NCBI GenBank assembly: GCA_023376005.1
Contig: CM042145.1
Coordinates: 92,203,725-92,267,724, forward strand
Length of the DNA: 64,000 nucleotides
Reading direction: 5' to 3'
Source of the DNA: Doryteuthis pealeii
Taxonomy: Eukaryota; Mollusca; Cephalopoda; Myopsida; Loliginidae
Below are positions 39,501-41,749 of the stretch, in pieces. The notes beneath the pieces were generated by a model that saw nothing but the letters and a program-made list of their open reading frames with translations, made no database searches and had not been told where the DNA came from. Numbering within the stretch: the stretch's first letter is position 1; each line of letters starts with the position of its first letter. The position numbers were made by a program, and so were the translations under genes.

Positions 39501-41749
39501 AAGTCCCAAATTTTTTTTCCACATCATTTTTTTTAATCTCATAAATAAAATAGGGGGGGTGATAGACATCGTAAAAATATTTCCCCTAATATATTTTAGA
39601 AAAAAACTATTTCAGATGTATTTACATCCAATGGTAAACATTTATGGAAATTTTCGTGAAAATCGGACCATTAATTGATTTTTCATAGAATCTTTAAAAA
39701 TCCTCTTATCGTAACTTGTTTTTAGCTACGTTAAATTTCAGTTGATTTAACAGTGCAAAATGAAAACATTGTTTTTCAATCATAATTTTCGTTATTTTCG
39801 TATGCTGATAAAAATTTAAAAAATCATCAGGAGTTTACTTAATGTTTTTTCTTTCGAATGGAAAAAAATTTTCAAGAAAATATTAATTTTTCTGCAAGTT
39901 TCATTGTGTTAAATGTAAGGGGGGTAAATTGCACAGGGTCAAATTGGTGGTACCTAGTTGACTTATAAATCAACGAATTCTTAGGGTCAAAAATTCAATT
40001 GAAAAAAAAAATTGTACAAGTTTCAATTTATTTATGTTGTCTCATTTCTTATTCGTCTCATTTCTTATTTGTATTTTATCCGGGCATTGTAAATCAAAAA
40101 CTATATAAATCATTTTCCCGATAATAAACATCATAAGTAAAAAAGCGCACGGTAAATTTTTAAGTAGGTACATTTTTACGTCGGTAACCGGAAAAAAACA
40201 AAAAAAAACAAGTGGTATAGACTATACCACTTAGCGTTATTAAGGGCAGGAATCCGGGAGGAATCTAATACCATAGCACCAAATAACTAAATTAACTGAA
40301 AATATAAAATAAAAAGACTATTTCATTTTAAGATTTTTTTAAAAAACATCCCTTGTGATGTATTATTTTGATTTTTAGATCTGTTATTCATATCTTTATC
40401 GTGATATATAGAAACACAACGTTTCGGACGTTGTACCCTCACGCCTTCTTCAGGTGTACCCTGTCCCTGTCCGTCTGAGTATAAGAATGATTCAACTTGG
40501 AAAATCATTTTGAATTGTTTGTCTGTTGAGCAAAAAAAAAAGGTGTTGAAGAATTTTAAAGATCTCATTCAAATAATGACGTCATTGTTTTTGCACGCCC
40601 ATCAATCCGAGAAGCATCACGTTTATTTAAAGAAGGCCGGAGGGTACAACGGCCGAAACGTTATGTTAACTATATATCGCGATAAAATTGAGACAACAGT
40701 TCGAAAAATCAAAATGATATATATCAAGCCTCATCTCAAAAATTCAGACAAATAATCCCTTGTGATATTTTTTTACTAGTTTCCGTTTGCAAAAACAAAA
40801 ATATAAATAAATAGTCGTTCATTTTTCAGTAACAAGTGGTTCAAACTCATTGTACGTTACTCTTGGCCATTTATTTACTTACTAACCTCAAATTTATAAT
40901 CATATTGTCTCCTTCCCATTACGAAAATAGGGATCTCTTTAATAAATCATGAATTACTTTAAAACATTGTAGACTACAGGGTGTTACCAATAAAATAGTA
41001 ATACTTGATTACTAATCAGCTATTCTATTCGTCCTTAAAAAAATATTATTGATTTTCATTCCATTTAATAAAAAGTGACAAATAACTAATTTTCAAGGTC
41101 AACAAAGAAATTCCTAAATATTTATTATTATTTAACCATAATGGCAAAACCTGACTTTAAAAATTTTTTTAACTTAATTTAATTTTTAACAGGAGATTAA
41201 AAATAATGTGATACCAGGAAAATTAATGTTTTTCGTACAGTCGGGCAGTGTTTTAGTGTTCGTTTGTTTTTTGTTATTTTTACTTAATATTCTGATATAA
41301 ATGTCCTATTATCTCATTTTATTTTTATAGATAAATTATAATTACACTAAATATTGTCAATTGGATTTTTAGCTTCAAAAAAATTATTACTGTGACCATT
41401 TATTAAGCCTAAAGCAAAAAGAAAATAAATATTTCAATTTTACTGAACGTATGTTCGGAATCGGCCTGTTTAATTTTTACAGTCAAATACAAATTTCATC
41501 TTTTGTTGCTTTTATCTATCTTTATTTATTAATTTTTCAATTCAATAAATATTCTTTCAGTGAATAAACGAATTTAAAACATTTTGATAATATATTGTTA
41601 CGACGATGCAAAACAAAAAACAACAAAACAAGTGATGTTTACGAACGTTTCATAGACACAACATACACAATATGTACGTATTTAAATACCTACATTAATA
41701 TTAAAAGGACTTACCCAGAGTTATTGATGATAAACAGACTATGAATCAT
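2793..41749 (-). CDS. AP3M: AP-3 adaptor complex mu subunit, 12 of about 13 coding exons (gene-level entry)
   Basis: This encodes the medium chain of the AP-3 adaptor, a heterotetramer that selects tyrosine-signal (YxxPhi) cargo for endosome-to-lysosome and lysosome-related-organelle transport. Joined exons (from 5'): 41715-41749, 34983-35061, 34445-34550, 33427-33539, 31215-31339, 29503-29662, 27486-27599, 26083-26156, 8679-8784, 7239-7397, 4909-4959, 2793-2861. They total 1191 nt, or 397 codons in one open frame. The protein starts MIHSLFIINNSGDVFMEKHW, the longin-like N-terminal domain. The mu-homology domain follows, with hallmark runs such as GQLSNIPWRR, YTNNEAYFDV, LSFMNPRLLDD and ISGVKVNRLDMYGE. 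Human AP3M1 has 418 residues, and its final 21 residues (KYKPFKG..) have no match between 1 and 2792, so the last exon lies outside the window. Exon phases agree at every junction. Introns range from about 0.9 kb to 17.3 kb and are packed with transposon remnants. Vertebrates have two paralogues; the sequence cannot say which one this ancestral-type copy equals. Confidence 0.97.
2870..2962. repeat. A-rich simple repeat next to AP3M exon 12
   Basis: Runs of A broken by G and C (GAAAAACAAAA units) lie on the plus strand. On the transcript this is a pyrimidine tract ahead of the exon 12 acceptor. Confidence 0.7.
3335..4020 (+). repeat. SINE-like family D copy interrupted by a hAT element
   Basis: The 5' part (AATGGCATATCAACC, GGGTTATTTAATACC) lies at 3335-3395 and the continuation (ACAGTACTGGTACTATTTAA) at 3986-4020. 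The hAT element at 3396-3977 splits it. Confidence 0.6.
3396..3977 (+). mobile_element. Non-autonomous hAT-type element with perfect 8-bp TSD
   Basis: The ends are CAGGAGTTACCAAACT and AGTTTGGTGATCCCTG, a 16-bp imperfect inverted repeat of the hAT CAG..CTG type. The 8-bp target duplication TTATAGAA is exact (3388-3395 and 3978-3985). Subterminal GGCCCAC motifs are also inverted. A short minus-strand reading frame inside (about 89 residues) is not recognisable as a transposase. Confidence 0.85.
4050..4475. repeat. Dispersed repeat G, copy 1
   Basis: GC-richer than its surroundings. The part around GATAATCTGCAGCAAACA and GGGGTGAATGCTGCC matches the reverse complement of 25545-25735. Several overlapping short frames exist on both strands, but none resembles a known protein. 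Confidence 0.65.
4476..4514 (-). repeat. SINE-like family E fragment
   Basis: TTACTACAATGTCACAGTCC and GCAGGTTAGCCACTACGCC recur at 25150-25260 and 42735-42810. On the minus strand they read as a tRNA-like head (TAGTGGCTAACCTGCTG). Confidence 0.5.
4515..4640 (+). mobile_element. 5' end of a hAT-like element
   Basis: CAGAGGTTCCCGACCAGGGG is a typical hAT terminus, inserted in the family-E fragment. A matching 3' end was not found, so it is probably truncated. Confidence 0.45.
4909..4959 (-). CDS. AP3M: AP3M coding exon 11 (17 codons)
   Basis: This short exon reads INLQTGSPVPESNPTMS. It matches human VNLQSGAPKPEENPSLN in position and phase. The acceptor is TTTTTTACAG and the donor GTAAGT. It is too short for an ordinary ORF search. 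Confidence 0.93.
5086..5190 (+). repeat. SINE-like family C copy (tRNA-like head)
   Basis: It contains TTTAACAGTTACTAAGCTAA and GAGTTTGATTCTCACTGGGT, a tRNA-like A-box region and B-box. The same order appears at 5932, 37095, 42600 and 61980. Confidence 0.6.
5200..5452 (+). other. GC-balanced intronic block, unrecognised
   Basis: The block from GCACAGAGTGCCCAGTGTCC to CTTGTGGTGAGATGTC is less AT-rich than its surroundings and looks like an old repeat tail, perhaps of a SINE. I did not find a second copy in the window. Confidence 0.3.
5455..5905 (+). repeat. SINE family B, degenerate, with duplicated 3' part
   Basis: The head and body (AAAGGCATGAATCC, CAGCTATGGGTAAATA, TTTAGGCAACATGTCTA) follow the family-B order. 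The 3' part is present twice in tandem (about 5598-5760 and 5761-5905), joined at AACAGGTTGGGTAAATACTT. Confidence 0.65.
5932..6085 (+). repeat. SINE-like family C copy
   Basis: It has GTGGTATAAAGGTTAGTAAG and GTGAGTTCGATCCTCGCTGA (B-box), then the family tail CATACTTGCGAACTTGTATC. Confidence 0.65.
6340..6510 (-). pseudogene. Non-LTR retrotransposon reverse transcriptase fragment, minus
   Basis: The minus strand reads IGKVWTAIDKLTTILKSDIS then DKIKQEFFQAVALFVLLYSC. This is the C-terminal end of a LINE reverse transcriptase ending at the LLYGC-like motif. The same stretch in another copy is at 42880-43010. It is truncated and joined to mariner-type repeats at about 6510. Confidence 0.8.
6510..6665. 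mobile_element. Mariner-type terminal repeats
   Basis: ATACAAGGTGTGTCATAAAA at 6514, another direct copy at 6602 and an inverted copy at 6640-6660. The unit matches the cluster at 2143-2393, including TATTTACCAAGATA and AATGAATGGAAC. Confidence 0.65.
6720..6910 (+). pseudogene. Non-LTR retrotransposon reverse transcriptase fragment, plus
   Basis: The plus strand reads KSMLQSLEQVARGIGLYMDS then DKIVVVLNKMVPFPH, the segment upstream of the WTAID stretch in the same LINE family. With 6340-6510 in opposite orientation, the two pieces look like one LINE broken by an inversion. Confidence 0.75.
6929..7053 (+). mobile_element. MITE family M8, truncated copy
   Basis: It has one arm only: ATTTATTTTCCCATTAAACT, the telomere-like core AACCCTAACCCC, then AATAATTTATCAGTCAAGAG and the terminus TTATAGGAAATAACC. 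Full copies lie at 43013 and 59608. Confidence 0.75.
7239..7397 (-). CDS. AP3M: AP3M coding exon 10
   Basis: It reads IENVVLEVPFPKSILNVTLT, then the PNQGKYSFDPVTKVMTWDVG segment, and ends RIDPTKLPNIKGT. The acceptor is ATTTTAG and the donor GTAAGT. It has 53 full codons. Confidence 0.96.
7415..7705 (+). repeat. Purine-only tandem repeat beside AP3M exon 10
   Basis: Repeated units of GAGAAAAATTRGGGGGAA-like sequence end in a 22-base A run near 7605-7630. It starts 20 bp upstream of the exon 10 acceptor and is pyrimidine-rich on the transcript. Confidence 0.8.
7768..8264 (+). repeat. Tandem repeat of about 140 bp, mariner-like unit
   Basis: AGAAACTACAACAGATACAG starts units near 7772, 7912, 8052 and (degenerate) 8198. 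Each is followed by CACCATTGGATAG, AAGTTTTCAGCTACA and a junction such as GAAGTAATGCTTCCTATT. The junction phrase resembles termini of mariner-type elements. The last unit is cut by the M6 MITE at 8265-8605 and resumes at 8612. Confidence 0.75.
8265..8605 (+). mobile_element. MITE family M6, copy 2 (6-bp TSD CAGAAT)
   Basis: It begins CAGTAATGCTGATAGC and ends CCTATCAGCATCTCTG. The exact target duplication CAGAAT lies at 8259-8264 and 8606-8611. It is inserted in the fourth unit of the 140-bp tandem repeat and ends only 73 bp from AP3M exon 9. Confidence 0.9.
8679..8784 (-). CDS. AP3M: AP3M coding exon 9
   Basis: It reads (N)MVAIPVYVRHTISFREGAAG then RFDVTIGPKQTMGKT. The acceptor is TTTGTAG and the donor GTAAGT. 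Confidence 0.96.
8790..9105. other. AT-rich intron 8 sequence
   Basis: This stretch, the 5'-most on the plus strand of the 17-kb intron, holds no recognised repeat or coding segment. Confidence 0.4.
9109..9855. repeat. Tandem array of hairpin units, about 90 bp, 8-9 copies
   Basis: Each unit runs CCCATAATAGTTGTTACATT - about 25 bp - AAATGTAACAACTATTATGG and then ACAAAGGAATTAAAATGCTA. The two halves of the unit are reverse complements, so every monomer can fold into a long hairpin. Units differ by a few substitutions. The element-end phrase TACATCTGTCCCATAATA recalls Stowaway-type (Tc1/mariner) MITE termini, but this similarity may be chance. Confidence 0.9.
10034..10320 (+). mobile_element. 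MITE family M6, copy 3 (6-bp TSD TATATA)
   Basis: It begins CAGTGAGGCTGATAGT and ends CCTATCAGCATCTCTG. TATATA flanks it at 10028-10033 and 10321-10326. It is shorter than copy 2 by an internal deletion around the AACTAATGTTTC segment. Confidence 0.88.
10590..10970 (+). repeat. SINE-like family D copy
   Basis: It contains TTTTATGGCATGTCAACTCA, TTAACCCATGGGACCCTAAC and CACTCTGAGTCAGAGTGGAT, in the order shared with 21335, 32306, 35977 and 60620. The 122-residue frame across it is a chance ORF. Confidence 0.7.
11028..11266 (-). repeat. SINE family A copy (tRNA-Lys-like)
   Basis: The reverse complement starts with a degraded tRNA-like head (CTCAGTCGGTAGAGTGTTCG) and carries CGTATGAGTAGCACAGGGAT, then the family tail GACTCCCTCGCTGTCTGGCT. 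Confidence 0.8.
11535..11543 (+). promoter_or_regulatory. TATA-like box in an LTR-like block (11290-11700)
   Basis: TATATAAAG lies in a GC-balanced block that looks like an LTR U3 region (TGTGGGCGAAGAGGTGTGTC upstream, TTCAGTGTTCGCTCGTTG downstream). No LTR termini or primer site could be fixed. Confidence 0.35.
11645..11692. repeat. (AT)n microsatellite
   Basis: Alternating AT with one phase break. Confidence 0.9.
11903..12443 (+). mobile_element. Tc1/mariner-type non-autonomous element with TA flanks
   Basis: The ends are CAGTGTGCAGCAGAAATACC and the inverted GGGGTATTTCTGCTGCAAAC..CTG. TA dinucleotides flank it at 11901-11902 and 12444-12445. Its interior carries a transposase HTH remnant (12015-12158) and a second, inverted degenerate copy of the same coding stretch (about 12170-12310). 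Confidence 0.85.
12015..12158 (+). pseudogene. Transposase helix-turn-helix remnant
   Basis: The 47-codon frame reads MAWTGAHCALAFETFFKTGE then TVIATQRAFHAHF. The pattern (A..FE.FFKTG..V..TQRAFR..F) is that of the N-terminal helix-turn-helix domain (DUF4817 type) of some mariner-like transposases of invertebrates. It stops after 47 codons, so only the DNA-binding start is left. On the opposite strand an inverted copy reads MVWTGGGCSFGFAVEMLF. Confidence 0.7.
12545..12772. repeat. Tandem repeat, about 75-95 bp, three copies
   Basis: The phrase TTTCATTTTAGA..A - AATACAAGAATTTTTTT - CAATAGATATAAA occurs three times with variable T runs. Confidence 0.7.
12780..13280. other. AT-rich intron 8 sequence
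   Basis: I see no recognisable repeat or coding segment here. Confidence 0.4.
13281..13970. repeat. Repeat P, inverted pair (ACGTTTCGG hairpin family)
   Basis: The left end has CAACGTTTCGGTCGATGTGC and CCTTCTTCAGGTATTTCTTG. The right end has the inverse (ACTGAAGAAGGACAGAGAGC, CCAAAACATTGTGTAGATAA, then AGCCTCATCTCAAAAACTCA). The same pairing of opposed ends recurs at 19905, 24640, 28405, 40340 and 52950. Confidence 0.7.
13985..14730. other. Unassigned intron 8 block with a minus-strand frame
   Basis: A 96-residue minus-strand frame (14317-14607) contains a reasonably balanced composition (GGVWADIQRPRKLERW) but matches nothing I recognise. It starts at the first ATG and ends in repeat-like DNA. 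It may be a fragment of an old mobile element. Confidence 0.3.
14737..15380 (+). mobile_element. hAT-like element family T, copy 1
   Basis: It starts TAGAGATTGGCGGTTTAACC and ends with the inverse (GCCAAACTGCCCAACTCTA). The 8-bp flanks CCTTTAAC and CCTCTGAC match at 6 of 8 positions, as expected of an aged hAT duplication. The interior is AT-rich and non-coding. Confidence 0.7.
15590..15735 (-). repeat. Repeat P, single end
   Basis: It holds CAACATTTCTGCCAATGTGG then CCTTCTTCAGGTATTTCTTG and GTGTATTGAATAAAGGG, matching the left end of 13281-13970. Confidence 0.65.
15898..15931. repeat. (AT)n microsatellite
   Basis: About 17 AT dinucleotides. Confidence 0.9.
15932..16675. other. AT- and A-rich intron 8 sequence
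   Basis: Includes purine runs at 16205-16265 and 16490-16515, plus a C run and A run near 16567-16640. No gene seen. Confidence 0.4.
16826..18934 (+). mobile_element. hAT-like element family T, copy 2 (2.1 kb)
   Basis: It starts TAGAGATGGGTGGTTTAACC and ends with the inverse ACCAAACCACCCAACTCTA. The flanks GTTAAAAG and GTTAAATA match at 6 of 8 positions. The interior shares TTTCATCT, AATCTATTTGTTTCAGTTAT and ATGAATGGTTTCCTTGGAAA with copy 1. It has no reading frame of transposase size. Confidence 0.75.
18944..19135 (+). other. 63-codon frame of coding-like composition
   Basis: It reads MKICNIVVDTVSIKQNKEVI then KISGKRYDLHNVEIETFTLF and ends in a TGA, between the hAT element and the right outer arm. 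I do not recognise it. It may be a fragment of the element that carried the outer arms, or chance. Confidence 0.25.
19586..19850 (+). repeat. SINE family A copy
   Basis: It has the B-box GAGTTCGATACCAGTC, then AACTCAGCGTATGAGTAGCA, GGCGCTCCACCT and the tail ATAGACTCCCTCGCTGTCCG. The tRNA-like head is degraded. Confidence 0.8.
19905..20520. repeat. Repeat P, inverted pair with insert
   Basis: The left end has CACGTTTCAGACACTGTATC and CCTTCTTCAGGTGTTCC. The right end has ACACCTGAAGAAGGCCGGAG, GCCGAAACGTTGTGATTTTA and TAATAAAGACGAGG. In between, 20150-20335 is a GC-richer insert with an internal ACGTGCTGACGTACGTGG stretch. Confidence 0.75.
20696..20952 (+). repeat. SINE family A, best-preserved copy
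   Basis: The head GGGTTAGCTCAGTCGGTAGA and the B-box CCTAGTTCGATACCGG are close to an animal tRNA-Lys. The anticodon stem is disrupted (CGGCTAGAAACCACAAGG) and CCA is not in place, so this is a SINE and not a gene. Conserved body: CATATGAGTAGCACAGGGAT and GAGCTGATGGTAGGTATGGC. Confidence 0.85.
21005..21256 (-). repeat. SINE family A copy, inverted relative to 20696
   Basis: Full length: the minus-strand head GGTTAGCTCATTCGGTAGAG begins at 21256 and the tail ends in GACTTTACTTTTTAG. Together with 20696-20952 it forms a tail-to-tail inverted SINE pair with a 52-bp spacer. Confidence 0.85.
21335..21530 (+). repeat. SINE-like family D copy
   Basis: ATTGGACCCTAACAGTTACA, GAACCTGGGGGTACTCCACA, GATGCAGTTTAGTATTATAC and GGATACAGTCAGCATATTCT follow the family order. 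Confidence 0.7.
21822..22308 (+). mobile_element. hAT-type element carrying a family-B SINE
   Basis: The ends are (T)AGTGGTTCTCAACC and GGTTGAGAACCACTG, a classic hAT terminus. The flanks CTGAAAAC and CTCTAAAC match at 6 of 8. Inside, 22170-22255 contains the head of a family-B SINE in minus orientation (TTTCCTACGACAGTAACCAT). The interior GGTTAAATCGAACTTAACGG is shared with 31587. Confidence 0.8.
22525..22615. repeat. AT-rich microsatellite with TATAATAT units
   Basis: Repeats of AACAATATATATATAATATA-like sequence. Confidence 0.85.
22630..23130 (+). repeat. SINE-like family C copy split by a hAT MITE
   Basis: The head GCAGCTCATGTAATGTAATA lies at 22633 and the rest (GACTATTGTTAGTGAGTTGA, TTCTCACTGGGTACCC) at 23068-23110. 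The MITE at 22668-23060 interrupts it. Confidence 0.7.
22668..23060 (+). mobile_element. hAT-type MITE inserted in a SINE
   Basis: The ends CAGCGTTTCTCAACCT and AGGTTGAGAAACGCTG are perfect 16-bp inverted repeats. The flanks GTCCAGAG and AGCTAGAG match at 5 of 8. Both flanks belong to one family-C SINE. Confidence 0.85.
23311..23339 (+). repeat. (CAT)n microsatellite
   Basis: About nine CAT/ATC triplets. Confidence 0.9.
23365..23963 (+). mobile_element. Palindrome-bearing MITE (about 600 bp)
   Basis: The ends CCAGGTTAAAAGGGCGGG and the inverse CACGCTTTTAACTGG enclose two inverted blocks: ATTGGGGAATGAGAAAAGTT with AACTTTTCTCATTCCCCAAT, and a second, degraded pair at 23810-23900. No coding capacity. 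Confidence 0.7.
23972..24264 (+). repeat. SINE family B copy, near full length
   Basis: The head GATGTGGATGGTATAATGGT, the B-box CAAGTTCAAATCCTGG, body GGGAAAGGTATGAATCCAAT and tail CTCGTGCGGAGGGGTTGGTA are all in order. This copy abuts the MITE at 23365-23963. Confidence 0.85.
24351..24474 (-). repeat. SINE family A, 3' part only
   Basis: The tail and body are present (GTATCAGCCAGACAGCGAGG, CACACCTACCATCAGCTCCT) and the head is missing. Confidence 0.8.
24640..24935. repeat. Repeat P, short inverted pair
   Basis: The left end is near 24655-24735 (GACTATTGTCCTCATCTTTA, TTCAGCCGATATGCCCTC). The right end is 24835-24930 (AGAAGAAGGCCAGAGTGCAT, CCAAAACGTTGTAAAGATGA). The middle is deleted compared with 13281-13970. 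Confidence 0.7.
24945..25260. repeat. Fragments of SINE-like families D and E
   Basis: 24948-25035 carries the family-D 3' part (ACAGTTTAGTATCATATCCA). 25135-25260 is family E in minus orientation (TTGCAGCCCAGCATGTTAGC). Confidence 0.55.
25268..25530 (+). repeat. SINE family A copy, diverged
   Basis: TTTAGCTCTACAGTAGAGCA, GGAACCACAAGGTTCCAGGT and AGCTGATGGTAGATGTGCGG are in family order. Confidence 0.75.
25545..25735. repeat. Dispersed repeat G, copy 2
   Basis: GGCAGCATTCACCAGGGGTG and AGATTATCCAGCAGACACAG are the reverse complement of the 4255-4440 region. Confidence 0.65.
25736..26082. other. AT-rich intron sequence before exon 8 donor
   Basis: A runs near 25808-25835 and 25950-25970. 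No repeat family or gene recognised. Confidence 0.4.
26083..26156 (-). CDS. AP3M: AP3M coding exon 8
   Basis: It reads SERVLSFVPPDGNFRLISYH then IGAQ and two bases of an Asn codon. The PPDG.F.L..Y motif is conserved in all adaptor mu chains. The donor is GTGAGT. A 17.3-kb intron follows. Confidence 0.96.
26670..26900 (+). repeat. SINE-like family D copy with a TTTTTCACTCAA minisatellite
   Basis: TTTTACAGCATGTCAACCCT and TTTAACCCATAGATGGGACC frame a run of about six TTTTTCACTCAA-type units (26755-26845). Confidence 0.75.
26905..27005 (+). repeat. SINE family B fragment
   Basis: GGAAAAGGAAAACACTGAAT and TTGGGAAAGGTATGAATCCA are family-B phrases, but in reversed order relative to full copies, so this is a rearranged fragment. 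Confidence 0.55.
27486..27599 (-). CDS. AP3M: AP3M coding exon 7
   Basis: It reads IDCLIKLSGMPDLTLSFMNP then RLLDDVSFHPCVRFKRWE. It has 38 full codons and the donor GTAAGT. The LSFMNPRLLDDVSFHPC run is near-invariant in animal AP-3 mu. Confidence 0.96.
27600..28404. other. AT-rich intron 6 sequence with an internal duplication
   Basis: TTTAATCA.ACAATCA.TCTGTCAATTAGAAAA, then AAATATCAAG and AAAACAATAATTATACA.GG, occur at 27585-27670 and again at 28225-28320. The second copy duplicates the exon 7 acceptor region, without the exon. No gene seen. Confidence 0.6.
28405..28795. repeat. Repeat P, inverted pair
   Basis: The left end has CTTATTATTATATCCACAAC and CCTTCTTCAGTTGTTTCTTG. The right end has AGTCCGAAAAATCTAAATAA and TGCCTCATCTCAAAAATTCA. 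It shares TCAATCCACTGGGGTAGACT with 13281-13970. Confidence 0.7.
28820..29237 (+). mobile_element. LTR retrotransposon long terminal repeat with primer-binding site
   Basis: It starts TGTATATTGCCCCTGTAGG and ends CTTTAACCTTACA (TG..CA). It carries a TATA-like GATATTTAAGCGG and the downstream phrase CACTGTAAGTGATTTATACA. Three bases past the end is TGGTGACCCCGACGTGA, a primer-binding-site phrase common in Ty3/gypsy-type elements. Only about 60 bp of leader follows, with no gag or pol. Confidence 0.7.
29503..29662 (-). CDS. AP3M: AP3M coding exon 6
   Basis: It reads (G)VSGILPTGQLSNIPWRRTGV then KYTNNEAYFDVIEEIDAILDK and ends VFAEVQGY. This is the start of the mu-homology domain. The acceptor is TTTGAACAG and the donor GTAAGT. 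Confidence 0.96.
29880..30060 (-). repeat. Dispersed repeat I
   Basis: TGCATGTTATTAGTATGTAG, AATGTAAAACAATTTTTTTA and AATCATGGAGAATGTGATGT are inverse to 56395-56520, in the TAF12 intron. Confidence 0.6.
30260..31010. mobile_element. LTR-like remnants around a family-C SINE
   Basis: 30563-30695 is a minus-strand family-C SINE (AGAATCGAACTCACTAACAA, TTACTAACCATTACACC). The GC-balanced blocks on both sides are unlike the local intron. 30885-30980 (CAACCAAAGGATTCTTCACT, AAAGCCTAAAGGATGGCC) resembles 46635-46710. A minus-strand TATATATAG box lies at 30325. Probably one old LTR-type element cut by the SINE. Confidence 0.45.
31215..31339 (-). CDS. AP3M: AP3M coding exon 5
   Basis: It reads LLDEMLDNGFPLAVESNVLK then ELIKPPNLLRTITDTVTGKST. 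This is the linker between the longin-like and mu-homology domains. The acceptor is TTTTTGTAG and the donor GTAAGT. Confidence 0.95.
31463..32300 (-). mobile_element. hAT-like element family T, copy 3, with a palindrome insert
   Basis: It starts TAGAGTTAGGCAGTTTGGCA, the right terminus of family T. The interior at 31990-32290 is the reverse complement of 14880-15150. A palindrome (31640-31970, centre near 31805) sits inside. The other terminus is cut off by a family-D SINE at 32306. Confidence 0.65.
31587..31975. repeat. Palindromic insert within family T element
   Basis: AATTTAATGAACATTTCAGT...GGTCAGTTAACTTT is followed by its inverse AAAGTTAACTGACCTGAAAA...CACTGAAAATTTCATTAAAT, arms of about 150 bp. 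The left flank GGTTAAATCGAACTTAACGG is shared with the hAT element at 21822. Confidence 0.75.
32306..32565 (+). repeat. SINE-like family D copy
   Basis: GATCAGAGTGGACCTGGGAA and TGCAGTTTAGTGTCATACTC. The body is partly duplicated: the antigen phrase AGAAGCGGAGCCTCAC follows a first AGAACTGAGCCTCACC by about 100 bp. Confidence 0.65.
32656..33415 (+). repeat. Tandem duplication, period about 400 bp, abutting exon 4
   Basis: AATGTAACAGTGTTGGACTG at 32672 and ATATGTAACAGTGTTGGACT at 33071 start two copies. Both contain ACAGAATCACYACTTCT, CAGCAACTTCCAGTAAAAAG, AACAGACAGGACAAAA, CTACAGACTTGGATTAACCG and TTAAAATTTGAATCAATTTG. The second copy ends about 10 bp from the exon 4 donor. Confidence 0.9.
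33427..33539 (-). CDS. AP3M: AP3M coding exon 4
   Basis: It reads (V)SPLFVVEFLHRVFDTFEDYF and ends AECTESTIKEHYVIVYE, completing the core of the longin-like domain. The acceptor is TTTTCAG and the donor GTAAGT. Confidence 0.95.
33735..33935 (+). repeat. SINE-like family F copy
   Basis: The B-box-like GGGTTCGAATCCTGCTGCGA and the downstream GTGTACCCAGCTGGAAACGG and CTTCTCAGGGTCACAGCA give the typical head and tail of a tRNA-derived SINE. It is the only clear copy in the window. Confidence 0.6.
34326..34444 (+). repeat. SINE family B 3' part, ending at the exon 3 splice donor
   Basis: AAAAACTCTGAATTCAAACT, GACCATGTATCACATCTTAC and GCAAAGGGGTTGGTAAATAT are the family-B tail. Its terminal TA-rich repeats (34422-34444) run up to and contain the AP3M exon 3 donor. 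Confidence 0.75.
34445..34550 (-). CDS. AP3M: AP3M coding exon 3
   Basis: It reads SGSLDDIPPVIATPHHYLIN and continues IYRNQLYFVAVVTTE, the conserved PPVI.TPHHYL.. signature of AP-3 mu. The acceptor is TTTACAG. The donor GTATAT is unusual: it lies at the edge of an AT-rich SINE tail (see findings). Confidence 0.95.
34606..34880 (+). repeat. Dispersed repeat H, copy 2
   Basis: AAAATTAATTTTTGAAAGAT, TTGCCTGAAGTAGGTGGGAG and CACATAAATTTTACACAAAA match 1553-1835. Confidence 0.7.
34922..34963. repeat. (AT)n microsatellite
   Basis: About 20 dinucleotides, 20 bp from AP3M exon 2. Confidence 0.9.
34983..35061 (-). CDS. AP3M: AP3M coding exon 2
   Basis: It reads (G)DVFMEKHWKSVIHKSICDYFF and ends EVQGR. 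The acceptor is TTTTTCAG and the donor GTGAGT. This is the first half of the longin-like domain. Confidence 0.95.
35403..35636 (-). repeat. SINE family A copy
   Basis: The minus-strand head GGTTAGCTCAGTCGGTAGAG starts at 35632. The body (CGTATGAGTAGCACAGGGAG) and tail are complete apart from a short deletion. Confidence 0.85.
35757..35853 (-). repeat. SINE family A, 3' part
   Basis: TGTTGGTATCAGCCAGACAG and CTAGCACTAGACCAGGGAGA. The head is missing. Confidence 0.75.
35977..36195 (+). repeat. SINE-like family D copy
   Basis: CATAGATGGGACCCTAACAG, CTCCGGGTCAGAGTGGATCC, ATGCAGTTTAGTGTCATGCC and GGACACAGTCAGTGTATTCT. Confidence 0.75.
36476..36544. repeat. (TA)n-(CA)n compound microsatellite
   Basis: About 16 TA dinucleotides followed by about 16 AC dinucleotides. 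Confidence 0.9.
36545..37090. other. AT-rich intron 1 sequence
   Basis: I see no gene or repeat family here. Confidence 0.4.
37095..37200 (+). repeat. SINE-like family C copy
   Basis: TAATAGTTAGCAAGCTAGAT, GAGAGTTCAAATCTCACTGG and CCATAATTCTGGCCTTGTGC. Confidence 0.7.
37388..40280. mobile_element. 2.9-kb foldback element with about 250-bp inverted arms
   Basis: The left arm (about 37388-37640) contains ATTAGATTCATCCCGTATTC, ACTGTGCGCTCTTTCTCTTT, TTTATCGGGAAAATAATTTA and CTAGGTACCACCAATTTG. The right arm (about 39935-40280) is the reverse complement in the same order. The 2.3-kb interior is AT-rich and has no reading frame over about 60 codons. A separate palindromic MITE (38103-38319) has inserted inside it. 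Confidence 0.8.
38103..38319. mobile_element. Palindromic MITE family Q, copy 1
   Basis: CCATATGACCATTAGGCACC...ACCGTCAAAATCCGGTTGTT is followed by the inverse AACAACCGGATTTTGACGGT...GGTGCCTAAAGGTCATATGG. It is an almost perfect 217-bp palindrome with a short spacer containing AACTAACCCCTAAC. Confidence 0.85.
40340..40770. repeat. Repeat P, best inverted pair
   Basis: The left end has ACACAACGTTTCGGACGTTG and CGCCTTCTTCAGGTGTACCC. The right end has AAAGAAGGCCGGAGGGTACA, CGGCCGAAACGTTATGTTAA, then CAAGCCTCATCTCAAAAATT. CCCTTGTGATRT flanks both sides (near 40350 and 40757), a possible target duplication. Confidence 0.75.
40771..41714. other. AT-rich intron 1 sequence near exon 1
   Basis: I recognise no repeat or coding segment here. 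Confidence 0.4.
41715..41749 (-). CDS. AP3M: AP3M coding exon 1 (start codon)
   Basis: The ATG lies at 41749-41747 and the exon reads MIHSLFIINNS plus two bases of a Gly codon. It is followed by the donor GTAAGT at 41714-41709. The start matches the invariant AP-3 mu N-terminus, and no in-frame upstream extension is needed. The transcript upstream (41750-41900) is GC-richer than its surroundings and probably holds the 5' UTR and promoter. Confidence 0.95.
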
